A model generated the notes under the pieces. That model did not search any database and had not been told where the DNA came from. It worked only from the letters and a program-made list of their open reading frames with translations. Both the position numbers and the translations under genes were made by a program. From contig JBCNJP010000008.1 of NCBI GenBank assembly GCA_039602395.1, positions 21,469,817 to 21,533,816 on the forward strand: DNA of 64,000 bases, given 5' to 3'. Of this stretch, positions 32,909 to 44,564 are shown piece by piece. This DNA is from Deinandra increscens subsp. villosa. Lineage: Eukaryota; Streptophyta; Magnoliopsida; Asterales; Asteraceae. Position 1 is the stretch's first letter, and each line of letters begins with the position of its first letter.

Positions 32909-33187
32909 GGATTTAGAATTCTTGAAGGATCACAATATTGTAGCATACCTGCTTGATCCTCCAGCTGATTACATGGAAAAGTACGAGTTTGTGAATGAAG
33001 GTCTGAATAAGGGATGTTTAAGTTATGCTTTGAGTGCCAATCCAGTAATATGCAAACATATGCAGAAAGAATTTTGGAAGTCTGCAATAGTTTCTGATGA
33101 TAAAAAGCAGATTCATGCAAAGATCCAGAATATCATAGTGGTGCTCACCGAAGAGAATTTCAGACAAGCTTTGAGGTTGAATGAGAG
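32909..33187 (+). pseudogene. Env-like ORF of SIRE-type element, fragment 1
   Basis: Begins after an acceptor-like TGTGATTGCAG (ends 32908); the frame has no ATG near its start. Its first 90 residues align by eye with the N-terminus of the ORF at 55979-59146: hydrophobic NIVAYLL, then EFWKSA matching MFWNSA, then FRQALRLNE matching VRRVLRLND. The frame is broken at 33188 by the copia insertion and resumes at about 41002. No signal peptide or membrane segment is seen, so env-like refers to position only. Confidence 0.6.
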
Positions 33188-33837
33188 TGTCAGTGCTTTT
33201 AGGGTTTTCATAAAACTACGCAGCGGATTAAATCAAAGCAATAACCCAGGATCAACACAGTGCATAGATGATGAACATGAAATCAAAGTTACAAGGATTA
33301 CCTTATGTGAATGCTTGAGACTTGATGATGAACCAAACTCTAAACGAATAGTTTCTCTAAAGGATGCGCACACTACACGTCCTCGATCACTAATCGGATG
33401 CTAGTTCTTGACACTTGATCAATTACCAGAGTCGAAATTCTCCAAGAGGGAGAAGAATTTCGAAATCTTGGAGAGGAAGGAAGTTAGGAGAGGCTAGAGT
33501 TTGGTAGATTAGGATATTATATATAGTATCCTAATTTACCACAACTTACACTTAAGTCCCTAGCTTTTTTTTCCTTTTATTTAATACGGACCAAACTATT
33601 ATATTAAACTAATTAGTCTAACTAACTATTTAACACCTTAGATAAATCATTAAGTCTAACTTAATGATTAGCGTCCGTTAAATAACCTCTTGATCTTAGG
33701 CGTCTATATACATAATGTAAATACAACTATATACATTATATATATTCTTGGTATCTCTGTGTATTTGTGTGTGACCCCATAGGCTCATATGTGTCTAGCC
33801 ATATGATTATATATTATGACACGAGCATATTCCAACA
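33188..33837 (-). repeat. 3' LTR of the nested copia element
   Basis: In element orientation starts TGTTGGAATATG and ends CACTGACA. A purine tract (GCAAGTGGAAGC) precedes it. Contains a TATATATAG-like promoter box near 33520-33530. Confidence 0.92.
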
Positions 33838-34748
33838 GCTTCCACTTGCGCATGTCATAATAACAAGTAATCATACAAGCAAAGGTTACCGTCTAGCAAC
33901 ACGCCAATGCCCCTAGATAGACATGAGGATAGTTTCATAAACGTCTCATTTTAAATAGTTAAATTATAATCAGTCGTCCCTTTGTTTCAGATATTGTGTT
34001 GAACATTAGACATGGATCATGAGTCTTCTAATATATTCAGCGATTTTGTTTCTCGATCATGATATTGAACTAGATTACCAAATTAATCAGGATTCAACTT
34101 AATTACCTTTGGGTACGGTCGTACATACATTTGTTCAAATCATCGAGGGGCCCAGTAGTATCTAACTCCATTTTATGTGGAGGAACAAATCCTATCTTGA
34201 TTACACGTGTCTGATATGGGCTTCATGTTGCTCCTGAATATGGTTTTTATAGCAGCCTTATTCAGGACAACGTTTAACCACATCAAAGAACAACACTCCA
34301 CTCACACAAACCTGCTTGCATCGCAAGTCTAAGGACGAGTGACTTAACCATTTACGAGATTCACTATCGACAACATCCATACAGTTACTTCTCGTGGGTT
34401 GGATCAGTCCAATGTTTATCAATATAAACATCATGTGAGTTTGGTGGACAACATCCATTAATATTCATTCAGCAATGAATATCACCAACATGTCTCACAT
34501 TTACCTCAATTTGATGATATTCCCATATTATCAACTGGTAAAGGACAATTTAGAACAATAGACAATTATATCATTCATGGATATAAACATGCAAAAATAG
34601 AATACAGTAGATATAAATGAAAACGATCATACCAGGTATATCAATTCATTAATATATAAACCGCTTAACATTCTAATTATCCAAATACTAAAACAGATTT
34701 ACATAAGACTACTAGATGGTCGAAGCCCAATGTTCATAAAAGGATCGG

Positions 34749-36326
34749 CTAAGTTGTCATCTGTTTGGTACAAGACATCGGCTTCATAAAAGGATCAGCT
34801 AATTTGTCATCTGTGTGAACTTTGAGAAGGTTGATCTCTCCCATTTCGATTACCTCGCGGATGTAGTGAGCCTTCCTTAGAAAATGGTTGGCACCCTTTT
34901 GAACACCTGGTTCATTGGCTATGATTATCGCACATGCGTTATCACAGTACATATTCATAGGTCTTTCATTACTAGGGACAACTCTAAGACCAGCAATGAC
35001 ATTCATAGGTCTTTCATTGGCTATGATTATCGCACATGTGTTATCACAGTACATATTCATAGGTCTTCCAAACAGCCTCCATCGCAGCTTCTGAAGTAGC
35101 TATGTATTCAGCTTCTGTAGATGACATTGCAGTAGTGCTCTGCTTCGCACTTTTCCAGTCAACAGGACCTCCGTTCATGACGAAGACGTAACCAGTCTAC
35201 GATCGGGTATCATCTCGATCTGTCTCAAAACCGGCATCAGTGTAGCAAGTAACACTAAGTTGGTCTTCGACTCCACCATAAACAAGAAACATATCCTTAG
35301 TGTTTCGAAGATACTTCAGTATGTTTTTTATAGCGGTCCAGTGACTTTCACCTGGATTCTGTTAAAATCTACTCGTAAGGTTCTGAGCGAACGCTACGTC
35401 TGGCCGAGTGCAACTCACTACGTACATGATGGATCCTACTGCCGAAGCATAAGGCACACCCTTCATACGCTTCACCTCATCAGGTGTTGAAGGCCCTTGA
35501 CTCTTACTCAAGCTTACATGATGTTGCATAGGGACACTTCCACGTTTGGAAGCATCCATTTTGAATCGCTTCAAAATCTTATCAATGTATGCACTTTGGC
35601 TTAAACCCAATAACCACTTTGATCTAGCACGATAGATTTTTATCCGAGAATATATGCCGCTTCTCCCAGGTCTTTCATGGCAAAACACTTTCCAAGCCAG
35701 GATTTAACATCTTATAGCATTGGAATGTTATTTCCCATGAGTAATATGTCATCGACATACAAGATGAGAAAGACAACAACGCTCCCACTAGCTCTCATGT
35801 ATACACATGGCTCATCAGGGTTTTGAGTGAAACCATACTTCTTGACTTCCTCATCAAACCTCTTATTCCAGCTTCGGGACGCTTGCTTTAATCCATAAAT
35901 GGATCTTTGAAGCTTGCATACCCTTTCTGGATATTTTGGATTGAAAAATCCTTCTGGTTGAACCATATAGACTTCTTCATCAAGACGTCCATTTAAGAAG
36001 GCAGTTTTGACATCCATTTGCCAAATCTCATAGTCATAATACGCTGCTATGGCCAAGAGAATCCTAATAGCTTTAACGTCTGCAACAGGCGAGAAGGTTT
36101 CATCATAGTCAACCCCGTAGGTTTGAGTGTAACCTTTTGCTACAAGACGAGCTTTATAGGTGTGTACATGGCCATCCATGTCGGTCTTTTTCTTGAAAAG
36201 CCACTTGCTCCCAACAGTCTTTTTGTTTGGAGGAAGATCAACCAAGGTCCAGACTTGATTATCTTTCATGGATTGCATTTCTGCATTCATAGCATCAAGC
36301 CATATATCAGATTCTGGATCCGACAA
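34749..36326 (-). pseudogene. pol: RT and RNase H part of nested copia pol
   Basis: 35712-36326 encodes the RT start (SKWLFKKKTDMDG, KARLVAKGYTQ, VKTAFLNG) and ends with LYVDDILLMGNN. A stop at 35712 and a frame change separate it from 35362-35688 (RT connection, SKWLLGLSQ, SRFKMDASKRGSVPM). RNase H is in 34749-35060 (MYCDNTCAI, ANHFLRKAHYIREV, DDKLADPF) and contains an in-frame 102-bp duplication (34911 and 35013). Too many breaks to be functional; catalytic YVDD is preserved. Confidence 0.85.
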
Positions 36327-36410
36327 TGCAGCTCGATAGCTACAGGGTTCTCCATGATCCCCTAACTCTTGCTCCTCAGCATCGATATAAAAACCATATC
36401 TTTCAAGTGC

Positions 36411-37933
36411 CTAAGGTATCCTTGTGGATCTTCGAATGGGAACAACATCAGTCTGAGGTAGCGCCTCAGTATGTGCTACTTCATTTTGATGTTCGCTAGT
36501 GTTTGCTGAAGGTTGTGCATCTTGGCTTTTAATTTCATCAAAGTCTACTGAGCTCCCACTTGCTTCTTGCAGAATGAGATTTCTTTCAAGAAACTCAGCA
36601 TGTCGAGCGACAAACACTTTGTCTTTAGGTTTGTAGTAGAAATAGTAACCCATCGTTTCCTTTGGGTATCTTACAAAGATGCACTTGACAGATCTGGGCT
36701 CAAGTTTGTTTGGTGTGTCTCGTTTCACGAGGGCCTCACAACCCCAGACCTTCAAGTAAGACAGATTAGGGACTTTCCCATGCCATATTTCAAATGGTGA
36801 CTTATCAACCTTTTTGGTCGGGACCATATTAAGTATGAGAACAGCAGTCTCTAAAGCATAATCCCACCAGGACAATGATAAAGTAGTCAGACTGAACATG
36901 GATCGAACCATGTCAAGCAGGGTTCGATTTCTCCTTTCAGATACACCATTATGTTGAGTGTATATGAAGGAGTGAATTGTGAGACAATCCCATATTTCAC
37001 CAAGTGGTCTGAAAACTCTTGACTCATGTACTCGCCTCCTCGATCGGATCGAAGTGCTTTAATAGTCTTGTGGAGTTGATTTTCTACTTCACTTTGGAAA
37101 GTTTTACCGTCTTAAAAACTTCATGTTTATGTTCAATCAAGTAGACATAACCATAACAACTAAATTCGTCAGTAAAAGTGACAAAGTAGTTAGCACCGGT
37201 CTTAGATTTTGTTCTAAACGGGCCGCATACATCAGTATGTATAAGTCCAAGTAGATCATTTGCTCTTTCACTTACATGAGTAAAAGGTTTTCGTTATCTT
37301 GCCACACATACAAGATTCGCATTTGTCAAACGATTCAGAATCGGTTGACTCTAGAAGCCCATCGCGTTGCAGCTTTGAAATGCGTTTCTTGTTTATATGA
37401 CCTAGACGACAGTGCTATAAGAAAGTGGAATCTAAATTCCGTCTTGCTTTCTTGGTGCTACACGTGTATATAGAACTATTGTTTGAAACTAGATTATGCA
37501 TATCAATTTCAAAAATACCATCACGAGGAATAGCATTAAAATAATGTAAATTATTCTTAGAAACTGAAATACCAAAATCTGTAAAAACATGACAAAAACC
37601 ATTGTCCTTCAAACGACATAAAGAAATAACACCCCTAGTAATAGTAGGTGTGAAGTGACAATTGTCTAACACAATAATCAATCCATTAGGGAGGATTAAA
37701 TCATAGCACCCTATAGCTTCGACCGCTGCACGCATTCCATTGCCTACGTACAGATCCAAAGCTCCTTTCTCCAGTCGCCTACTTCCCCTTAGACCCTGGT
37801 TATTATTACAAATGTGAGTACCAAAACCAGTGTCATAAACCCAAGATTTATAGTTAGGAAAAGTATAGACTTCTATCACGAAGATACCTGATCCGCTAGT
37901 CCCACTAGCCTTGTTCTTCTTCAACTCTGCCAA
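36411..37933 (-). pseudogene. pol: Protease and integrase part of nested copia pol
   Basis: 37415-37933 (172 codons) holds the protease motif YDTG near residue 33 and the following hydrophobic strands. The GAG-pre-integrase and integrase N-terminal finger lie in the broken stretch 36912-37414, where frames change several times. 36411-36911 holds the integrase C-terminal half (ALETAVLILNMVPTKKV, PFEIWHGKVPNLSYLKVWGC). It ends with the variable linker before RT. Confidence 0.8.
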
Positions 37934-38758
37934 CTAGGCAGGACAGTTCCTCCTCCAGTGGCCCACCACATTAAAATGATGGCAAGTAGAGTCCTTTGCT
38001 GGGTGCTCCTTTTTAGCGGGTGGGTGGATCTTCACCTTGGGGGCGTAAGCAAAAACTTGCTTACCCTTACCTTGGTAGCCCTTGCCTTGCGGTTTGTTCT
38101 TTTTGTGGATCTTTCCTGCCCTAAGTGCTAGAACCTCTGGTGCTTTCTTGGGCATCCCTTGTTCTGCAAGATTTAGCATAGCATGCAACTCAGAGATCGT
38201 CTTCCCCATGCTATGCATGTTGTAATTCATCACAAACTGATCATAATCCTTGGATAGTGAGGTAAGAATAAAGCTCACACCAAGGACTTGAGGCATGGGG
38301 TAGCCAAGTCGCTCCATTTGGTCTAGGTATCCCTTCATCTTTAGCACATAAGAGCTAACAGATTGGCCCTCCTCCTATTTACAAGCATGGAATGCTTTAA
38401 CTGTTTCAAACAGTTCCTGCTCTGCCTGTTATTGAAACATAGTTTTCAGCTCAGTTACAATCTCATATGTTGTGAGTTCCTCCAAGTTCTTTTGGATCTC
38501 AGGGGTCATGCTCATAAGCATAAGAGCTGCAATTTCCTGCTGTTCTTTCACCCTTTTAGCATGGGCAGCACGAACAGCCACAATAGCAGTGGCAGGAGGT
38601 GCCTCGGGTAGGGGTTCTTCCACATGATGCAACTTCCCTTCGGCCCTAAGGACAATCCTTAGCTGTCGATACCAATCATTGAAGTTGATCCCGGTCAATT
38701 TCTCTCTTTCAAGAACTGACCTAATAGTAGATTTGGAAAGTTCGGTGGATGATGACAT
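37934..38758 (-). pseudogene. gag: gag of nested copia element
   Basis: 38429-38758 gives the Gag N-terminus (MSSSTELSKS, LTGINFNDWYRQL) up to a frameshift; 37934-38347 continues (MERLGYPMPQVLGVSFIL, YNMHSMGKTISELHAML) to a zinc-knuckle remnant CHHFNVVGHWRRNC. The second Cys of the CCHC set is Phe, so metal binding is doubtful. A stop at 37934 separates it from protease, in the same frame. Confidence 0.85.
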
Positions 38759-40067
38759 CTAAAATTCATTCAAAGTTTTAATATTAGTATTTTCGATAAT
38801 AATCCTTTTAAAAAATTAAATACCCTTTGTTTTAATAAACATCAATTTTACTAAAAGGCCAAGATCCTCATCGACATTTTATCTTAAGTGCATGCGTCTG
38901 ACATATGCATTTAATGATGAATTCTATAGGTAGGTCACGTTGACCAAGTGCATTATAAGTGCAATTCTTAGATTTTATGGGACCGATGGCACTAGTGAAC
39001 AGGCACCTAGTGTCAAACTGCATGTTTGTCCCATCTTTGCCTCGGGTACAACGTCTCACCTGGTTAGGGTACTCGATTAAGTCATCCAATTTGAAAACGT
39101 GTAATTATAAGATCTAAGGTCTGACTCATAGATAATAATTACCTCGGGACTTACAATTCGCAATGTCTCACCTGGTTTATGACGAAAAGAAGCTGCGAGT
39201 GTTTTCAATCAAAGTGGGCGGCACGACTTAAATTTAGATACGGGTATTGTTATTTGATTTAGCATGTAATTCGAATATGTCGTAACGACCCGTTAGGACT
39301 CATCGAGGTGTAACGACCGTTTGACGGTAATGAGTCGTTACGCTCGTTTATTTTAAAAGTTTAAAACCAATTTCAAACTTAGTTTTCAAAGTTGATTTGT
39401 TTTACTTAATTTATTTTAGAACACATTCACAATACATAAATAAAACACAACCAACATTAAAAACCATATATGAAGATATGCAAAACCTCAACCGATGAAA
39501 TCCTATACTTGGCCTCGTGGGCCATCATGACGGGCCAAGTGGGTCAACTAGGTCGGGCCTACATAAACCCATAGTGGGCTCCCACTTGCTCTAAGACTAT
39601 CAAAAGCAAGTGAAGCCCAAACGTGAAATTATATCCAAATCTGTCCAGAAAAATTTAGCAGCTTGCGGGCCCAAAAACTTGTGGAAGGAGTCTTCCCCAA
39701 TTCTCGAAAGCCCTGTGTCTTGGGAATCTCCATGTAAAATTTCAGCAACTTTGTAATAGCCAATTTCTGGGAAAACACGTTTTCATACAGCCTTAACAGC
39801 AGTGACGAAAAATTCTCTTTTTTTCAATTCTATTACCATCTTTGGATCTTCATATCAATTACAATAAGATACAAAAATACTTCTAATCTAGAATAAATCT
39901 AAACTACAAACAATACCCAAACAATGGCTACAATTGAGGAAATACATAGAATACTAAGCCGAAATACAATGGCTACCAAAGTAGAAAACCCAAAACATCA
40001 CAACAATCAATCAAGACAGAAATAAAGATACATCCGGGTCAAGGTTCTCATCGGTTTTGCACATCAG

Positions 40068-40111
<44 letters not shown>

Positions 40112-40331
40112 CTCTTGTAACGGCCCGTTACCATGTAATGGCCCATTACGCTACACGAATTGCCAAAACGACTCGTGTCGTCAGAACGACCCGTTTCAGA
40201 CTGGTGTCCGCAAAACCACATGTTTTTGCGGATCTCCAAGGAAAATAACAACTTATTCTATGATTATGGCTTCTGGAAAAACTCATCTTTTTTATCCATA
40301 ATCATTAGGGTTCATCATATTCCAATATGAT
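38759..40331 (-). other. 5' leader of nested copia element
   Basis: About 1.57 kb between PBS and gag with no supported gene. It contains TAACGACC/CGTTACG words near 39283-39345 and 40125-40200 in both orientations, and an (AT)17-type microsatellite at 40072-40105. Small ORFs over the microsatellite are spurious. Confidence 0.6.
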
Positions 40332-40345
40332 GGCTCGTGATACCA
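40332..40345 (-). other. Primer-binding site of nested copia element
   Basis: Minus-strand TGGTATCACGAGCC directly inside the 5' LTR; one of the usual plant copia variants of the initiator tRNA-Met site. Confidence 0.85.
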
Positions 40346-40346
40346 C

Positions 40347-40996
40347 TGTCAGTGCTTTTAGGGTTTTCATAAAACTACGCAGCGGATTTAATCAAAGCAC
40401 TAACCCAGGATCAACACATTGCATAGATGATGATCATGAAATCAAAGTTACAAGGATTACCTTATGTGAATGCTTGAGACTTGATGACGAAACCAAACTC
40501 TAAACGAAGAGTTTCTATAAAGGATGCGCACTCTACACGTCCTCGATCACCAACCGGATGCTAGTCCTTGACACTTGATTTATCACCAGAGTCAAAATTC
40601 TCAAAGAGGGAGAAGAATTTCGAAATCTTGGAGAGGAAGGAAGTTAGGAGAGGCTAGGGTTTGGTAGATTAGGATATTATATATAGTATCCTAATTTACC
40701 ACAACTTACACTTAAGTCCCTAGCTTTTTTTCCTTTTATTTAATACGGACCAAACTATTATATTAAACTAATTAGTCTAACTAACTATTTAACACCTTAG
40801 ATAAATCATTAAGTCTAACTTAATGATTAACGTCCGTTAAATAACCTCTTGATCTTAGGCGTCTATATACATAATGTAAATACAACTATACACATTATAT
40901 ATATTCTTGGTATCTCTGTGTATTTGTGTGTGACCCCATAGGCTCATATGTGTCTAGCCATATGATTATATATTATGACACAAGCATATTCCAACA
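40347..40996 (-). repeat. 5' LTR of the nested copia element
   Basis: 650 bp, same ends as 33188-33837 and about 22 differences from it. Confidence 0.92.
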
Positions 40997-42367
40997 GGTA
41001 GTTCAAAAGATCCAACTTTGTTGGATACAGAGGTTGTGACTCAATGTTTGAGAGAGATGGGATATAATGGGCAATATCCACCTAAAATGAAGACACTTAT
41101 TCCACCTTACTGGAGAATGTTAGCCCATTATCTGTAGAGATATGTAATAGCTAAGAAGAGCTCTACTGATCAGTTGAACCAAGTCCATACTCATGCCATG
41201 GTGTCACTTATGAAGGGTTTGAAATTTATCGGTCCAGAATGATTTTTGAAGATATAAAAGTTGTAGTGAACCGAGATAAGAAATTTGCTGTTGTTCACAT
41301 ATTCATCCAGCTTGCTTTAGACACTAGATTTCTCAGTCTGAGAAAGTCTAGTGACACACATGATTCAAAGCCCATGGGAGTGGATATATTCCCAATGATC
41401 AATCCAAATAAGAAGCTATCAGACAAAGTGCGGTTTGGCAACCAGTTTGGGGCATTTGCTGAAGTTCCCATAGTTTAGGTCCCACCTCAAAAATTAGCAT
41501 AGTAGATGAAGAACATGATGCCAATCTAGTTGAGAAACTTGTAACTGAATTGTCTGATGATGATGACTGGGCAGATGAAATTGAGACTGAAGATATTGAG
41601 ATAGGTGCTTTACAGTTTGATGATGAAGACATCAATTATGAAGACATTTTTAATGATATAGATGAAGAAGAAACTGGGGTTGTTGAAGAACAATTGACAG
41701 GAAAACGAAAAGCTACAAAGGATCCTCCCCTCGGTACTTCTGTTACTGAAGATGTAACAGCCCAGGTCAAGGTTGCAACACAACACCTAACTTAAGCCCT
41801 TAATGACCCAAGAAGAAGGAGACTAGACCCACGAGTACCTCACTCCACCAGTTCAGGAGTAGGTCAATCCTCATCCTCTTATCAACCAACAAGTGAGGAT
41901 AAATGAAAAGCAGTTGAAACAGCTGAATTTGTGCTTGAAAGAGAGCTCAGATCCAAATAGCTGTGCTGCAGTCTCGGAATGAGGCCCAGAGAAATGTGAT
42001 AGCTCAAATGCTTGATATTTAGGATATTCACAACAAAGAGCTACAAAATCAGAACAAGATCAATCGTGAATTCTCTCATCAAATCAGAGAATTACACAAG
42101 TTAGTGAAACAGTTGAGTTCAAGAGGAAAAGGTAGCTCTAGTAAGTCTAAATCAAAGAAAGATGATAGTGCAGATCCAAGGAGTCAAGCCGGAAGTTCAG
42201 GAGCGGGTGGTTCCACACAAGAACCAGTGTTTGATTTTGAGACTGATATTCCTGATGTACCTGAGTCAGGCTCTGTTTTTCCTGGTGATGCTGAAGCTGA
42301 GAATGATCCAAGAGATAGGGATTACATGCTTGTACCTGCTGCAGAGTATGATTTTGGATGAGAAGCT
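40997..42367 (+). pseudogene. Env-like ORF of SIRE-type element, fragment 2
   Basis: Continues the frame interrupted at 33187. 41024-41230 reads TEVVTQCLREMGYNGQ and PPYWRMLAHYL, comparable to DLVALLKRIKYDGQ and PPYKYLMHVII of the minus-strand relative. Stops at about 41137 and 41240 and frame changes show decay. Acidic stretches (41550-41700) and a Gln/Lys/Ser-rich, coiled-coil-like part (41940-42200) follow, again as in the relative. Ends at the short LTR element inserted at 42368. Confidence 0.65.
42363..42367. repeat. Target site duplication AAGCT, left
   Basis: AAGCT is repeated at 44565-44569, on the other side of the short LTR element. Confidence 0.93.
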
Positions 42368-42750
42368 TGTTAGTGCATGAACCTTGTGTGGCCGTTACTG
42401 TTCAAATTGACGAACAGACTGATTTGAGAGTGGACAAAGTCTGGGGTCCGAACCCCGGCCGAACTCAAGGTTCGGTGGCTCCAAACCTTGGCCGAACTCC
42501 AGGTTCGGAGGGAGTTCGGACCAGGTTCGGAGGTCCCAGGTTCGGCCCAGAACGAAATAGTATAAATAGTGAAGTCTTTGTATTTCATTGTAAGTTTTCT
42601 GTCTTGTTTCTGTGTGTTGAGAGGGGAGGTTCTGTCCGACCTCCCCCAGAGCTTAATCGTTGTATACTCCTTCGTTATGTAACCATTCAACACGAATCAA
42701 TGACAAAACTTCTGTCTCATCCATAGAAACGATCCGTATACGGTTTTTCA
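42368..42750 (+). repeat. 5' LTR of the short LTR element
   Basis: 383 bp, TGTTAGTGC to TTTTTCA. A TATAAAT box lies at 42561-42567. Eight GTTCGG or CCGAAC words fill about 42445-42548, directly upstream of the TATA box. Confidence 0.95.
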
Positions 42751-43080
42751 GTTGGTATCAGAGATGTTGGCTCTTTCTATGGTGGAAATCTATTGTTTTT
42801 CTTCATTTTGAGACGTTAAACCTTCGGTTAGGGGTGATTGGAAGTGTTTCTGATTGATTTTTGATCAATCGAGTCTTTCTGAGTCATGTTTTTACCTAAC
42901 AGAAGCATCTGGATGTCGAAATTCGATCAAATTTTGAATATGTTGCGATTTTGAAAATTTCTAGTCGAAGTTCGGACGAGGTTCGGCCGAAGAACTGATC
43001 TGAAAAATAACCGCTCCGAACTCCGGGTTCGGACAGAGTTCGGACCTCCGAAAGCTAGGTTCGGAGGAGGTTCGGCCCCT
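42445..43080 (+). repeat. Two clusters of the word GTTCGG
   Basis: About 42445-42548 in the LTR has eight copies in either orientation; about 42966-43078 in the leader has seven more (for example GGGTTCGGACAGAGTTCGGA). The 3' LTR repeats the first cluster at about 44259-44362. Spacers differ. A GC-rich GCCAGGGGCTGCCC repeat follows at about 43089-43120. Confidence 0.85.
42753..42764 (+). other. Primer-binding site of the short LTR element
   Basis: TGGTATCAGAGA, two bases after the 5' LTR; the last base departs from the commonest plant form. Confidence 0.88.
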
Positions 43081-44170
43081 TGGACCCCGCCAGGGGCTGC
43101 CCTGACCGCCAGGGGCTGCCCCTTGGACCCCGTTTCTCAGGGGCGCTGCCCCCGAACCCCCGTTAGGTGGGAATTTTACAGAAGCGGATCAGTTATCGAG
43201 TTTACCCTTGATTTGGTAGCTGTGGGGTGTTATGTTTGAAGAAAATCCAGATTCCGATACTTGTTACGAATTAGTGATCGAATTTCAAGAAATGTGTTTG
43301 TGAGTAGTCATTGTTCTTGATGATGGACAAAGATTCAAGAACGCGTGTTTCTGATGATGGACAGAGATTCTGAAACATGGTTATGATTATTTGGAACGTT
43401 TGTCGGAGATTATCATTCTACACAAACTGAAGATTAAATGAGATTAAAGATTCCATTGCGGGCCACTTGAGTTTATCATTCCACTACAAGAATGCGGGGT
43501 TGGAATCATAAGAAATTGAAGATTTGAATATGTCACTTGTTTAGGGGGAAATCGGGGACCCTAAAAACTTTCAAAGTTTCATAATTGAAAAAGTGAATAT
43601 TCAAAAGCAATCAATTCAGGGTTGATAGTGATTTTTGATCTTCATGGAAAGGTGGTATATTCTGATGTTCGTGCGAACTGATACGTCAAAGTTTTCGGTT
43701 AAGGTTTGGAACTCTCTGTCATATGCCCGATACTTTCTTGAGTTGCCGAAAGACTTGGTCAGATTCCAGTCTGCAACGAGATATACATTTACCGGAGTAA
43801 TATATTGGGATGGATTTGATGCTGAGGGGGAATTTCTGTGATTGAAGATGTTGATTGTGTCTGTTTTCATAAAGATTAGAATATATTACAAGTTTGTGAA
43901 GGTTAAAGATTTCTGTCAAGATGCAGTGATGTTCGTGTGTCTTTACAATTTCCAGATACAACTTATGAAGTGAACCGTTATCATATGCTTGATGTGGAAG
44001 TGCTTGAAGCTAGGGGGAACTCTATTGGTTGTGGAGATTGTACAAGATTCGAATTGTTTCCTGCATACCTGAAGGTTCGGTCAAGGGGAGTTTGCTAAAG
44101 ACAGAGGCGTCTGCAGCAAGCTGACTGAAGATTGCTAGAAGATCAATGTCTGGATTCGACAGTAACGTCC

Positions 44171-44181
44171 AAGGGGGAATT
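44171..44181 (+). other. Polypurine tract of the short LTR element
   Basis: AAGGGGGAATT directly before the 3' LTR. Confidence 0.9.
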
Positions 44182-44564
44182 TGTTAGTGCATGAACCTTG
44201 TGTGGCCGTTACTGTTCAAATTGACGAACAGACTGATTTGAGAGTGGACAAAGTCTGGGGTCCGAACCCCGGCCGAACTCAAGGTTCGGTGGCTCCAAAC
44301 CTTGGCCGAACTCCAGGTTCGGAGGGAGTTCGGACCAGGTTCGGAGGTCCCAGGTTCGGCCCAGAACGAAATAGTATAAATAGTGAAGTCTTTGTATTTC
44401 ATTGTAAGTTTTCTGTCTTGTTTCTGTGTGTTGAGAGGAGAGGTTCTGTCCGACCTCCCCCAGAGCTTAATCGTTGTATACTCCTTCGTTATGTAACCAT
44501 TCAACACGAATCAATGACAAAACTTCCGTCTCATCCATAGAAACGATCCGTATACGGTTTTTCA
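44182..44564 (+). repeat. 3' LTR of the short LTR element
   Basis: 383 bp, about two substitutions from the 5' LTR; followed by AAGCT (44565-44569), the right target duplication. Confidence 0.95.

Larger units (their letters stand above)
33188..40996 (-). mobile_element. Decayed Ty1/copia retrotransposon, nested
   Basis: 7.8 kb with two 650-bp LTRs (33188-33837 and 40347-40996), PBS beside the right LTR, and gag, protease, integrase, RT and RNase H in copia order on the minus strand. The LTRs differ at about 22 positions (near 3.4 percent). The flanking five bases are GAGAG and GGTAG, so the target duplication is at best imperfect. It interrupts the env-like frame of the host SIRE-like element. 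Confidence 0.92.
42368..44564 (+). mobile_element. Short non-autonomous LTR retrotransposon (2.2 kb, no ORFs)
   Basis: 2197 bp: two 383-bp LTRs, PBS, 1.43 kb of internal sequence, PPT, and a perfect AAGCT target duplication. The internal region has no retroelement motif. The LTRs differ at about two positions, so insertion is recent. It is larger than classical TRIMs and smaller than LARDs. The enzymes that moved it must come from elsewhere; the PBS and TGTTAG...TTCA ends give no family clue. Confidence 0.93.

Noticed and set aside
40048..40301. Overlapping ORFs on both strands of 63-67 codons
   Set aside because: Created by the (AT)n microsatellite and reading alternating Tyr/Ile.
33183..41001. 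Perfect 5-bp target duplication for the nested copia
   Set aside because: Flanks read GAGAG and GGTAG, three of five matching; not enough to claim a duplication.
42358..42726. ORFs of 107-122 codons in the LTRs of the short element (also 44181-44540)
   Set aside because: Both strands are open because of the GTTCGG repeats; both LTR copies show the same, and nothing resembles a domain.
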